A stretch of DNA of 64,000 bases. It comes from Thalassobius sp047123305 (GTDB lineage: Bacteria; Pseudomonadota; Alphaproteobacteria; Rhodobacterales; Rhodobacteraceae). Every line of letters begins with the position of its first letter. Position 1 is the first letter of the stretch. The position numbers and the translations under genes were made by a program. The notes under the pieces were generated by a model, which had not been told where the DNA came from, searched no databases, and saw nothing but the letters and a program-made list of their open reading frames with translations. Where the stretch lies: the NCBI RefSeq assembly GCF_047123305.1, contig NZ_CP138918.1, forward strand, positions 3,410,001-3,474,000. Direction: 5' to 3'. Shown here in pieces: positions 33,609-41,309 of the stretch.

Positions 33609-34730
33609 TCAGGCCTGAGACGATGTCGGTTTGACCCGCCGATACCGCAGCGCCAGAAAACGCGCCTCATAGAAGCGGAAGCTGAACTCGGCCATTGCCA
33701 TCGATATTGCCGCATAGGCACCCAGCACCAGCCAGGGGCTCGACATTCCCAAAGCCGTCAGCCCGGTGACCGCGATGTGCAACCCGATGAGATGATAGAG
33801 GTAGAGCCCGTAACTCACCTGCCCCACCCGCACCATCGGTGCGGCCCGCAAGAGCGGCGTCAGAACTGTCTTTTCCTGCTGCACCAGGGCACTGAGAAAC
33901 AGGGTCATGCTGAGATGCAGCAGCAGGTTGGGCCCTCCCAACAGATCTCGTGGCAGCACAAATAGCGCCAGAATCACCCCGCACCCCCAGACCAAAGCCG
34001 CACCGCGCGCACCGGTCAGACGCCAAAGCGCCGCAAAGCCAGCCCGCCGGTCCAGCACCAGCGCCAGAGCCGCCCCCATCAGAATAGGCGCATAGGTGGC
34101 ATTGGGCAGCGCAATCCAGAGATCCCCCAAAGCAAAGGCCGCAATACCCAAAGGCGCCAACAGCCCCATTGCGCCCGCGACATTCAACGCAATCAGCGCA
34201 CACAACACAGGCAAAACCCAACGACGTGGCAGCACAAGTAGCGCCGCCGGCCAAAGCAGGTAGAACTGCTCCTCCACCGCCAAGGACCAGGTGGGGTCCA
34301 GCAGCGGCACATGTTCGGGCAGGAAATTGGCCATGAAAAACAGATAGTAGGGTAACAGGCCTAACAGGTCATAGTTGCCTTGCAGCCCCCCGAAATAGCC
34401 CACCGCAAAGCCAACAACCAACAGATAGACCGGCAGGATCCGCAAGGCCCGCCGCCAGTAAAAGCCTCTCAGCGAAAACCGCCCCTTGGCGCGCTCTTCC
34501 CGCAGCAACAACGTGGTGATCAGAAACCCGCTGAGGACAAAAAACAGATCCACCCCCACAAAACCGCGGCTGGCAATCAGAAACCGGTCAGACAGCAGGG
34601 GCATCAGCGGCGAGTGGTGCCAAAGCACAGCCAGGATCGCCAGCGCCCGCACCCCGTCCAGATTGCCGAAATGCCGCCGCGTGCGATACGCCTCAAACGC
34701 CTGTGGTGCCTGCAAATTCTCTCTGCCCAT
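33609..34730 (-). CDS. Acyltransferase 3 family membrane protein
   Basis: 373 residues and about ten hydrophobic segments. The family N-terminus is RHFGNLDGVRALAILAVLWHH (catalytic His in the LWHH segment), followed by GVDLFFVLSGFLITTLLLRE and TWSLAVEEQFYLLWP. Such enzymes O-acylate surface polysaccharides or other envelope molecules. I start at MGRENLQAPQ; an ATG 51 bp upstream is possible. It stands alone; the acceptor is unknown. Confidence 0.88.
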   Translation of the reverse strand: MGRENLQAPQAFEAYRTRRHFGNLDGVRALAILAVLWHHSPLMPLLSDRFLIASRGFVGVDLFFVLSGFLITTLLLREERAKGRFSLRGFYWRRALRILPVYLLVVGFAVGYFGGLQGNYDLLGLLPYYLFFMANFLPEHVPLLDPTWSLAVEEQFYLLWPAALLVLPRRWVLPVLCALIALNVAGAMGLLAPLGIAAFALGDLWIALPNATYAPILMGAALALVLDRRAGFAALWRLTGARGAALVWGCGVILALFVLPRDLLGGPNLLLHLSMTLFLSALVQQEKTVLTPLLRAAPMVRVGQVSYGLYLYHLIGLHIAVTGLTALGMSSPWLVLGAYAAISMAMAEFSFRFYEARFLALRYRRVKPTSSQA

Positions 34731-34788
34731 GCCTGCCTGCCCTTTTGGCGCAAGACTGGCACGGGGGCCGGATCGGATCAACCACCGC

Positions 34789-35208
34789 TCAGCGAGGCGG
34801 AATCGAATAGGTCATCGAGGCCCGCGCCACCGGCTGCGCCATCCCTTCCGAGAACAGCAGGACGTCGCCCACAGCCAAAACCTTGCCCAGCTTCAGCAAC
34901 CGGCATTCGCCGATCAGATCCACTCCCGAAGCGGGTTTGCGCATGAAATCGAGGGAAGAGTTGGTGGTCACCGCCAGCGCTTTGGGGCCAATCATCGCCA
35001 TCACCGCCAGATAGACCGAAACATCCGCCAAGGCGAACATCGAAGGCCCGGACACCGTGCCGCCGGGACGCAGATGCTGCTCGCCAATGCGCATCCGCAC
35101 TTTGACCCGCATGTCCGCCAGCTCTTCGATGACAAAATCATCTTTGACCTGCGGAAACACCTCCCCAACAAAGGCCTGCAACTCTTCTGCGGTCATTTTC
35201 AACGGCAT
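34789..35208 (-). CDS. PaaI/YbgC-like hotdog thioesterase
   Basis: 139 residues of the PaaI-type hotdog superfamily. LRPGGTVSGPSMFALADVSVYLAV contains the substrate-side helix, with an Asp in the catalytic region, and TTNSSLDFMRKP is the next strand. It is divergent from an enoyl-CoA hydratase gene, so a role in acyl-CoA turnover is likely. The chain length of the acyl substrate is not visible. Confidence 0.85.
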   Translation of the reverse strand: MPLKMTAEELQAFVGEVFPQVKDDFVIEELADMRVKVRMRIGEQHLRPGGTVSGPSMFALADVSVYLAVMAMIGPKALAVTTNSSLDFMRKPASGVDLIGECRLLKLGKVLAVGDVLLFSEGMAQPVARASMTYSIPPR

Positions 35209-35289
35209 ATCTTCCCTCCCGGCCCCTTGCGGCCTTCCCTCTGACGGTCTTGCCGCCTAGAGTTGCCGCGACCGGGTGAGGAGAACAAG

Positions 35290-36075
35290 ATGGCGATTTT
35301 GGAACGTAGCGACACAAATGCGGTGGCGCATCTGCAATTGAACCATCCCGAGAAGCTCAATCCCCTAAGCGATGAGATGCTGGCGGCGTTACAAGGGGAG
35401 TTTGACGCCCTGCGCGAAGACCAGACCATCCGCGCCATTGTGATTTCCGGGGCGGGCAAAGCATTTTGTGCTGGTCATGACCTGAAACAGATGACCGCCG
35501 CCCGTCAGGCAGAGGACGGCGGACAGGCCTATTTTGCCGACCTGTTTGGCCGTTGCGCCACCATGATGCAGTCGATCAAGACCCTGCCCCAGCCGGTGAT
35601 CGCCCAGGTCCACGGCATCGCCACTGCGGCGGGCTGCCAGCTGGTGGCCAGCTGTGACATGGCGGTGGCGGCCGAAGGCACGCGATTTGGCGTGAACGGG
35701 GTCAACATCGGCCTGTTCTGCTCGACCCCGATGGTGGCGCTCAGCCGCAACATTCCGCGCAAACAAGCTTTTGAAATGCTGACCACCGGTCGGTTTCTTT
35801 CCGCCGAACGGGCTGAGGCGCTGGGGCTGGTGAACCGCGTGGTGCCTGCCGCAGATCTGGCCACGGAAACCAAAGCCCTGGCCGAGATTGTGGCGGCCAA
35901 ACTGGGGGCGGCGGTGAAAATTGGCAAAGAGGCCTTTTACCAGCAACTCGAAATGGGTCTGGCCGAGGCCTATGCCTATACCGGCGACGTGATGGTGCAG
36001 AATATGCTCTACCGTGACACCGAAGAAGGCATTGCCGCCTTCCTGGAAAAACGTGACCCTGACTGGTCGCAATAA
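35290..36075 (+). CDS. Enoyl-CoA hydratase/isomerase family protein
   Basis: 261-residue crotonase-fold protein. The oxyanion segments are SGAGKAFCAGHDLKQM and QVHGIATAAGCQLVASCDMAVA; the latter has AAGC where many hydratases show GGG. VNGVNIGLFCSTPMVALSRNI resembles the ECHDC3-like group, whose members often lack one catalytic Glu, so hydration is not certain. The ATG at 35290 follows GAGGAG. Divergent from a thioesterase. Confidence 0.86.
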   Translation: MAILERSDTNAVAHLQLNHPEKLNPLSDEMLAALQGEFDALREDQTIRAIVISGAGKAFCAGHDLKQMTAARQAEDGGQAYFADLFGRCATMMQSIKTLPQPVIAQVHGIATAAGCQLVASCDMAVAAEGTRFGVNGVNIGLFCSTPMVALSRNIPRKQAFEMLTTGRFLSAERAEALGLVNRVVPAADLATETKALAEIVAAKLGAAVKIGKEAFYQQLEMGLAEAYAYTGDVMVQNMLYRDTEEGIAAFLEKRDPDWSQ

Positions 36076-36205
36076 CCTTGCCGCTGACGCCCCGCCGTTA
36101 ACCAATGTTTCCAAAAACGATCCAGACTTTTTCACAGTGACCACTTTCCTGCCGCATTTTCGCCTGCTATCACCTGAATTGAGGCCAGACTTTGGCCTCT
36201 TGATC

Positions 36206-37525
36206 ATGCGAGCATGGGTCGCCGTCGGCGTCTACTCTCTCACAGCTGGGTTCTCTCCGGCTGCCGATCTGCCAGAGCGAGACCTTTTGGATCTCCCGGC
36301 GCAGGCGACCCACGCAACCTTCCCTGAACCAAATCTAAGCGAAGTGCTGCTGGGGCAGAAACTGTTCTATGACCCGATCCTGTCGGGCAACCAGACCATT
36401 GCCTGCGCCACCTGCCATCATCCCAGCCTTGGCACATCGGATGGGATGTCCCTGCCGATCGGCGACGGCGGCATTGGCCTCGGCCCCGACCGCACCCTGC
36501 GCCCGGGCGAAACCGTGGCCGCCCGTATTCCCCGCAATGCGCCAGCCCTGTGGAACCTTGGTGCCGACAGCTTTGAGGTGATGTTTCACGATGGTCGGCT
36601 GGCGCGCGATGCATCCGCGCCTTACGGGTTTACCATGCCGGAAGGGCGTGATTTGCCCGGTCCTGTCGACTCGCTCCTTGCAGCGCAGGCGTTGCTGCCG
36701 GTGCTCTCAGCGGATGAAATGGCGGGACATCCCGACGAAAACCCGGTGGCAGATGCAGTGGCCGCCGATGATCCTGCCAAGGCCTGGGGTCAGCTGGCGG
36801 GCCGGATCAACGGGAACACCGAATATCGCATTCTTTTCAATGCAGTAAACGGCGAAGAAAAGGTGGAAATCACCGACATTGCCAACGCCCTCGCCGCCTT
36901 CATTGCCTATGAGTTCCGCGCCATCAACAGCCCGTTTGACCGCTATCTGGCGGGCGACGACACAGCGATGAGCCCTGCTGCGCAACAGGGCATGGCGCTG
37001 TTTTACGGCAAGGCGGGCTGCGCCGGATGCCATGCCGGGCTGCTGCAAAGCGACCAGCAATTTCACGCCATCGGCATGCCCCAGATCGGCCCCGGCAAAG
37101 GCGGTGAGATTGCCTATGCCGACACCGGCCGCCACCTTGTGACAGGCGAAACCGTGGATTTTTACCGTTTCCGTACACCTTCGCTGCGCAATGTTGCGCT
37201 GACAGCACCTTATGGGCACGCCGGTGCCTATCCTGACCTGGTGTCCGTCATCCTGCACCATATGGCACCGGTCGACAGCCTGATGACCTATGACCGCAGC
37301 CGCGCCCGTCTGCATCCCCTGCCGCTGAATGATTTCGCCGCCCTGGACGATGAGGTCGAACTGTTCGACATTGCCGCCGGGATCGAACTGGCCACGATTG
37401 ATCTGCAAGAGGCAGAGATCCGCCAGATCCTTACGTTCCTGAACGCGCTGACGGATGCGAATGCCGCCAAAGGCCGCCTTGGCGTGCCCGACAGTGTGCC
37501 CTCCGGCCTACCGGTTGAGCGTTAA
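36206..37525 (+). CDS. Di-heme cytochrome c peroxidase (CcpA/MauG family)
   Basis: 439 residues with a signal peptide (MRAWVAVGVYSLTAGFSPAA). Two heme sites are visible, CATCHH near residue 66 and CAGCHA near residue 272, the two-domain layout of bacterial di-heme peroxidases. RTPSLRNVALTAPYGHAGAYPDL is the conserved C-terminal heme block. It should reduce H2O2 in the periplasm or oxidise a partner protein as MauG does. The much longer open frame upstream overlaps the hydratase gene; the chosen ATG begins the signal peptide. Confidence 0.9.
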   Translation: MRAWVAVGVYSLTAGFSPAADLPERDLLDLPAQATHATFPEPNLSEVLLGQKLFYDPILSGNQTIACATCHHPSLGTSDGMSLPIGDGGIGLGPDRTLRPGETVAARIPRNAPALWNLGADSFEVMFHDGRLARDASAPYGFTMPEGRDLPGPVDSLLAAQALLPVLSADEMAGHPDENPVADAVAADDPAKAWGQLAGRINGNTEYRILFNAVNGEEKVEITDIANALAAFIAYEFRAINSPFDRYLAGDDTAMSPAAQQGMALFYGKAGCAGCHAGLLQSDQQFHAIGMPQIGPGKGGEIAYADTGRHLVTGETVDFYRFRTPSLRNVALTAPYGHAGAYPDLVSVILHHMAPVDSLMTYDRSRARLHPLPLNDFAALDDEVELFDIAAGIELATIDLQEAEIRQILTFLNALTDANAAKGRLGVPDSVPSGLPVER

Positions 37526-37627
37526 CAGCCACGCAACCTTGCTGAATACAGGTTAACATCAAGGCATCCCGACGCCTTCCCGCCGATCCCCCTTCCCAAA
37601 GTCCGCATTCTGCCCTACATCGCCCCC

Positions 37628-38971
37628 ATGGATAAGAGATTGCATATCGTTGGCGGCGGCATGGCCGGGTCCGAGGCGGCCTGGCAGGCTGCAAACATGG
37701 GTGTTGAGGTGGTGCTGCATGAGATGCGCCCAGAGGTGGGAACCTTTGCGCATCAAACCGGCAACCTGGGGGAAATGGTCTGTTCGAACTCCTTCCGTTC
37801 GGATGACCATGAACAAAACGCTGTTGGCCTCTTGCATTGGGAAATGCGCGCCGCAAACGGGTTGATCATGCAGATGGCGCAAAAACACCGTCTGCCCGCC
37901 GGTGGTGCATTGGCTGTGGACCGCGATCCCTTTGCCGAAAGCGTCACCGAGGCGCTGACGGAGCACCCGAATATCTCGGTCGAATATGGTGAAATCACCG
38001 AACTGCCCGACGATGGCACCTGGATCTTTGCCACCGGCCCTCTGACCTCCGCCAAACTGGGCGAAGCGATTCAAGCCGAAACCGGATCGGAACGCCTGGC
38101 GTTTTTTGATGCAATTGCCCCCATCGTCTATGCCGAGTCGATCAATATGGACGTGGCCTGGATGCAATCGCGCTACGACAAAGGCGAAACCGAGGAAGAG
38201 CAGAAAGCCTACCTCAATTGCCCGATGACCAAGGACCAGTATGAGGCGTTCATCGACGCGCTGATGGCGGCCGACAAAACCGAATTCCACGAAGGCGAAA
38301 CCGCCGGCTATTTCGACGGCTGCCTGCCGATCGAGGTCATGGCGGAACGCGGCCGTGAAACCCTGCGCTTTGGCCCGATGAAGCCAGTTGGCCTGACCAA
38401 CCCGCATGATCCGGACAACAAACCCTACGCCGTGGTGCAGCTGCGCCGCGACAACGCTTTGGGCACGCTGTTCAACATCGTTGGCTTCCAGACCAAGATG
38501 AAATACGGCGCCCAGACCGAAGTGTTCAAGATGATCCCGGGCCTGCAGGACGCCAGCTTTGCCCGCCTTGGTGGCATCCACCGCAACACCTTCCTGAATT
38601 CGCCGACGTTGCTGGATGACCAGATGCGGCTGAAATCCCGCCCCAACATCCGTTTCGCCGGTCAGGTCACCGGGGTTGAGGGCTATGTGGAAAGCGCCGC
38701 CATGGGCCTCTTGGCCGGTCGTCTGGCCGCGGCAGAACTCCTTGGCAAAAACCTGCAAACCGCGCCGCAGGACAGCGCCATGGGCGCGCTGATCCACCAC
38801 ATCACCGGCGGAGCCGAGGCCAAGACCTTCCAACCGATGAATGTGAACTTCGGCCTGTTCCGCCCTGTTGAAGGGTTGAAAGGCGGGCGTCGCGGTCGCA
38901 AGGATCGTTACAAAGCCTACACCGACCGCGCCAAAGTCGTTTTCCAGGAATGGCTTGACGGCCAAAGCTAA
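37628..38971 (+). CDS. trmFO: Methylenetetrahydrofolate-tRNA (uracil-5-)-methyltransferase
   Basis: 447 residues. The FAD-binding opening is LHIVGGGMAGSEAAWQAA, followed by VLHEMRPEVGTFAHQTG and the catalytic-region CSNSFRSDD, all TrmFO hallmarks that separate it from MnmG. It makes 5-methyluridine-54 in tRNA using folate and FADH2. The gene precedes gluQ by 9 bp, so two tRNA-modification genes are co-transcribed. Confidence 0.95.
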   Translation: MDKRLHIVGGGMAGSEAAWQAANMGVEVVLHEMRPEVGTFAHQTGNLGEMVCSNSFRSDDHEQNAVGLLHWEMRAANGLIMQMAQKHRLPAGGALAVDRDPFAESVTEALTEHPNISVEYGEITELPDDGTWIFATGPLTSAKLGEAIQAETGSERLAFFDAIAPIVYAESINMDVAWMQSRYDKGETEEEQKAYLNCPMTKDQYEAFIDALMAADKTEFHEGETAGYFDGCLPIEVMAERGRETLRFGPMKPVGLTNPHDPDNKPYAVVQLRRDNALGTLFNIVGFQTKMKYGAQTEVFKMIPGLQDASFARLGGIHRNTFLNSPTLLDDQMRLKSRPNIRFAGQVTGVEGYVESAAMGLLAGRLAAAELLGKNLQTAPQDSAMGALIHHITGGAEAKTFQPMNVNFGLFRPVEGLKGGRRGRKDRYKAYTDRAKVVFQEWLDGQS

Positions 38972-38980
38972 GGTTTCCCC

Positions 38981-39832
38981 ATGCCCTTCGTGACCCGGTT
39001 CGCCCCCAGCCCAACAGGGCCGCTGCATCTGGGTCACGCCTATTCTGCGCTGCTGGCCTCGGACCGGGCGCAGGCCGCTGGCGGGCAGTTCCTCTTGCGG
39101 ATCGAAGACATCGATCAAAGCCGCGCCCGCCCCGCGTGGGAGACGCAGATCTATGAGGATCTGCATTGGTTTGGCCTCCGCTGGCCCACACCTGTGATGC
39201 GCCAGTCAGATCGCCTACCACAGTATCGCGCGGCCCTGCAAAACCTCTGGGAACGCGGGCTGCTCTACCCCTGCCAATGCAATCGGCGCGATATCCTCGC
39301 GGCCGTCTCCGCCCCGCAAGAAGGCGCAGACCCCGCCTATGGTCCCGACGGCCTAATCTATCCCGGCACCTGCCGCCACCTCAATCGCCCGCAGGACATG
39401 CCCGCTCAGGCACTACGCCTCAACATCGCCAGTGCGGCCGAGGCCATCGGCCCCGCCCCCCTGTGCTTCACCGAAACCGGGGAACACCCCGCCACACATG
39501 AGATTCCCGCGCAGCAGCTGATCGAAACCGTGGGGGACATCGTGCTGGCGCGGCGTGACATGGGCACCTCCTACCACCTCTCGGTGGTGCTGGACGATGC
39601 CGCGCAAGGCATCACCGAAGTCACCCGCGGCGCCGATCTGTTTGACGCCACCCAAATCCATGTGCTGCTGCAACGCCTCTTGGACTTGCCAACGCCCCGC
39701 TACCACCATCACCGACTGATCCGCGACGACGTTGGCAAACGGTTGGCCAAACGCGACGACGCCCGCGCCATCGCCAAATACCGCGCAGACGGCGCCAGCC
39801 CCGGCGACATTCGCCAGATGGTCGGGCTCTGA
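38981..39832 (+). CDS. gluQ: Glutamyl-Q tRNA(Asp) synthetase
   Basis: 283 residues, much shorter than full glutamyl-tRNA synthetase and lacking its anticodon-binding domain. The HIGH motif is PLHLGHAYSA, the KMSKS equivalent is GKRLAKRDDA, and a zinc cluster begins with CQCNRRDIL and ends at CRHL. It attaches glutamate to queuosine-34 of tRNA(Asp). It follows trmFO closely. Confidence 0.93.
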   Translation: MPFVTRFAPSPTGPLHLGHAYSALLASDRAQAAGGQFLLRIEDIDQSRARPAWETQIYEDLHWFGLRWPTPVMRQSDRLPQYRAALQNLWERGLLYPCQCNRRDILAAVSAPQEGADPAYGPDGLIYPGTCRHLNRPQDMPAQALRLNIASAAEAIGPAPLCFTETGEHPATHEIPAQQLIETVGDIVLARRDMGTSYHLSVVLDDAAQGITEVTRGADLFDATQIHVLLQRLLDLPTPRYHHHRLIRDDVGKRLAKRDDARAIAKYRADGASPGDIRQMVGL

Positions 39833-39861
39833 GCGCGTTTCTTCTTGGTCACAATATCCTG

Positions 39862-39898
39862 GGGTGAGCCGCAGCGCGGCGAGGGGCAAAGCCCCTTA
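39862..39898. repeat. Intergenic GC-rich hairpin element
   Basis: GAGCCGCAGCGCGGCGAG followed by GGGGC-AAA-GCCCC lies between converging gluQ and hisI. The composition resembles short dispersed hairpin elements that are often repeated in such genomes; only one copy is in this window. It may also serve as a terminator. Confidence 0.4.
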
Positions 39899-39919
39899 TG
39901 CCTCACCAGTTGCCACAGA

Positions 39920-40276
39920 TCACACCATCGGCGTCATCAGCTCCACCGTTTCCCCTTCGCGCACGGCTGTGTAAAAACAGCTGCGGCGGTTGGTGTGGCA
40001 GGCCGGGCCCGTCTGTTTGACCAGCACCAGAATGCAGTCCTGATCGCAGTCATAGCGAAAATCCACCAGCTCCTGCACATGGCCCGAGCTTTCCCCCTTC
40101 ACCCAGAAACCTTGGCGCGACCGTGACCAATAGGTCACCTTGCCGCTCTCCAACGTGCGGGCGACCGATTCTGCGTTCATCCAGGCCATCATCAGCACCT
40201 CATGGGTCTCGGCATCCTGCGCGATGGCGGGGATCAGCCCGTTGGTGTCATACTTTAGTGTCGCGGCATCAAAACC
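39920..40276 (-). CDS. hisI: Phosphoribosyl-AMP cyclohydrolase
   Basis: 118 residues. VLMMAWMNAESVARTLESGK and TYWSRSRQGFWVKGESSGH are the substrate blocks, and the metal cysteines are in DCDQDC and GPACHTNRRSCFY. It catalyses the third step of histidine synthesis. The ATG at 40276 has AAAGGT upstream; a start 21 bp earlier is less well placed. It is not fused to HisE and not in a his operon here, as is common in this group. Confidence 0.95.
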   Translation of the reverse strand, partial: GFDAATLKYDTNGLIPAIAQDAETHEVLMMAWMNAESVARTLESGKVTYWSRSRQGFWVKGESSGHVQELVDFRYDCDQDCILVLVKQTGPACHTNRRSCFYTAVREGETVELMTPMV

Positions 40277-40345
40277 CATGGTAAAAACCTTTTGCATCTC
40301 CGGTTCAGCCCCCTATCTATGGGGAACGCAAGCAAAGGAAAAGCC

Positions 40346-40798
40346 ATGTCCGGTGAGACCGACCTCATCAAGCTCTATTCTGCCCGCATTCTGGAACTGG
40401 CCGCCGATATTCCGCATATCGATGAGCTGGACAGTCCCGATGCCACGGCCAAACGCCGCTCGCCGCTTTGTGGGTCCACGGTGACGGTGGAGATTGCCCT
40501 AAATGACGGCAAGATTGCTGCGTTTGGTCAGGACGTGAAGGCCTGCGCCCTGGGTCAGGCGGCGGCCTCGGTTGTGGGGGCGGCGGTGATTGGCACCGAC
40601 CGCGCCACCATTGAACGTGGTCGGGACCAGTTGAAAGAGATGCTGAAGAACGAAGGCCCGGTGCCGGACGCGCCTTTTGACGGGCTGGAGGTGCTGATCC
40701 CGGCGCGGGAATACAAAAACCGCCATGCCTCAATCATGCTGGTGCTGGAGGCCACGCTGGAAGCCTTCGACCAAGCGTTGGAACGCAGCTGCGCCTAA
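40346..40798 (+). CDS. NifU/IscU-like iron-sulfur scaffold family protein
   Basis: 150 residues of the NifU N-terminal (SufU/IscU) family. Cysteine 1 is in SPLCGSTVTVEIAL and cysteine 2 in VKACALGQAAASVV; the third usual ligand position lacks an obvious cysteine except one at the very C-terminus (ERSCA). It may handle iron-sulfur clusters or sulfur transfer without being a full scaffold. It is divergent from hisI and followed by a terminator. Confidence 0.82.
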   Translation: MSGETDLIKLYSARILELAADIPHIDELDSPDATAKRRSPLCGSTVTVEIALNDGKIAAFGQDVKACALGQAAASVVGAAVIGTDRATIERGRDQLKEMLKNEGPVPDAPFDGLEVLIPAREYKNRHASIMLVLEATLEAFDQALERSCA

Positions 40799-40822
40799 GC
40801 AATTTCTCCATTGACCAAACAG

Positions 40823-40846
40823 AAGCGCCCCAACGGGCGCTTTTCT
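40823..40846 (+). terminator. Rho-independent terminator after the NifU-like gene
   Basis: AAGCGCCC-CAAC-GGGCGCTT followed by TTC: an 8-bp perfect stem with a short T run, 25 bp after the stop codon. Confidence 0.8.
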
Positions 40847-40868
40847 TTTGCCATCGACATTCCCCGCA

Positions 40869-40906
40869 CAAAAAAAGCCGCCGCACATCCAAAGGGATGG
40901 CGGCGG
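40869..40906 (-). terminator. Rho-independent terminator downstream of the small SOS-type gene
   Basis: On the minus strand the hairpin CCGCCGCCATCC-CTTT-GGATGTGCGGCGG is followed by CTTTTTTT. The stem has one bulged base. It ends the transcript of the 40-residue peptide gene (41069-41191) or recG read-through. Confidence 0.75.
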
Positions 40907-41068
40907 GTAAAGTCGCTTGATCGTGGCAGTTCCGGCACCTCAGAGGGAGAGGCAACTCCCTAAAGACCCTATTGGGACAGGCAGGTCAGCGGCGCCCTGA
41001 ATGGGGATAAAGAACGCAGCAAGGCACCGGCACGAACAGGCAGGCAGAAACAGAAAATGAGGGCAGGC

Positions 41069-41191
41069 CTAGGCCAGAAGTGGCAGATGCAGACCGATCA
41101 CAAACATCACAACCAGCGCAGCAGCACCGATAGTGTCTGCCAACAGAGTGTCCTGAGACCGTTGGATCGTGGCTTTGATATCGCGGATCAT
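41069..41191 (-). CDS. Short single-span membrane peptide, probable SOS-induced
   Basis: A 40-residue open frame, well below normal calling limits. The ATG is preceded by a strong purine-rich ribosome site (GAGGGAAGGGAG). Residues 1-17 are polar and charged (MIRDIKATIQRSQDTLL) and residues 19-40 form one hydrophobic span ending at LPLLA just before the stop. The upstream gap carries a perfect alphaproteobacterial LexA box and a larger palindrome. A terminator lies downstream. In size and topology it resembles SOS-induced membrane peptides such as Caulobacter SidA or E. coli TisB, but no sequence similarity is claimed. Confidence 0.7.
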   Translation of the reverse strand: MIRDIKATIQRSQDTLLADTIGAAALVVMFVIGLHLPLLA

Positions 41192-41255
41192 GTCGTGTTC
41201 TCCCTTCCCTCACCTTTGTTGCCGCTTTGTTCTCATATCGAGCGAGTCGGGTAAA

Positions 41256-41270
41256 GAACTTTTTGAGAAC
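41256..41270 (-). promoter_or_regulatory. LexA box (GTTC-N7-GTTC)
   Basis: The minus strand reads GTTCTCAAAAAGTTC, an exact match to the direct-repeat SOS box of alphaproteobacteria. A third GTTC stands 10 bp further upstream (41277-41280 as GAAC on the plus strand). It lies 65-79 bp before the start of the small membrane peptide gene. Confidence 0.75.
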
Positions 41271-41291
41271 ATTTGTGAACAAAATGTTCTC
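41264..41291. promoter_or_regulatory. Palindrome between recG and the small peptide gene
   Basis: GAGAACATTT and AAATGTTCTC are perfect 10-base arms around a 7-base centre (roughly 41265-41291). It overlaps the LexA box and contributes further GTTC half-sites, giving a dense operator. Confidence 0.6.
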
Positions 41292-41309
41292 ATCTCCGTG
41301 AGCGAGAGC

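Noticed and set aside
33609..34254. Cys/Gly-rich minus-strand frame within the acyltransferase gene
   Set aside because: Alternative frame of the acyltransferase; the AT3 membrane protein is clearly the real product.
37559..39166. 535-codon minus-strand open frame opposite trmFO and gluQ
   Set aside because: It is the antisense of two well-supported genes, has low-complexity His/Gly/Gln composition and no domain; a GC-rich shadow frame.
40734..40955. 73-codon minus-strand frame with CRNC and CGEC motifs
   Set aside because: It crosses a terminator pair and overlaps the end of the NifU-like gene; the cysteine pairs are likely chance.
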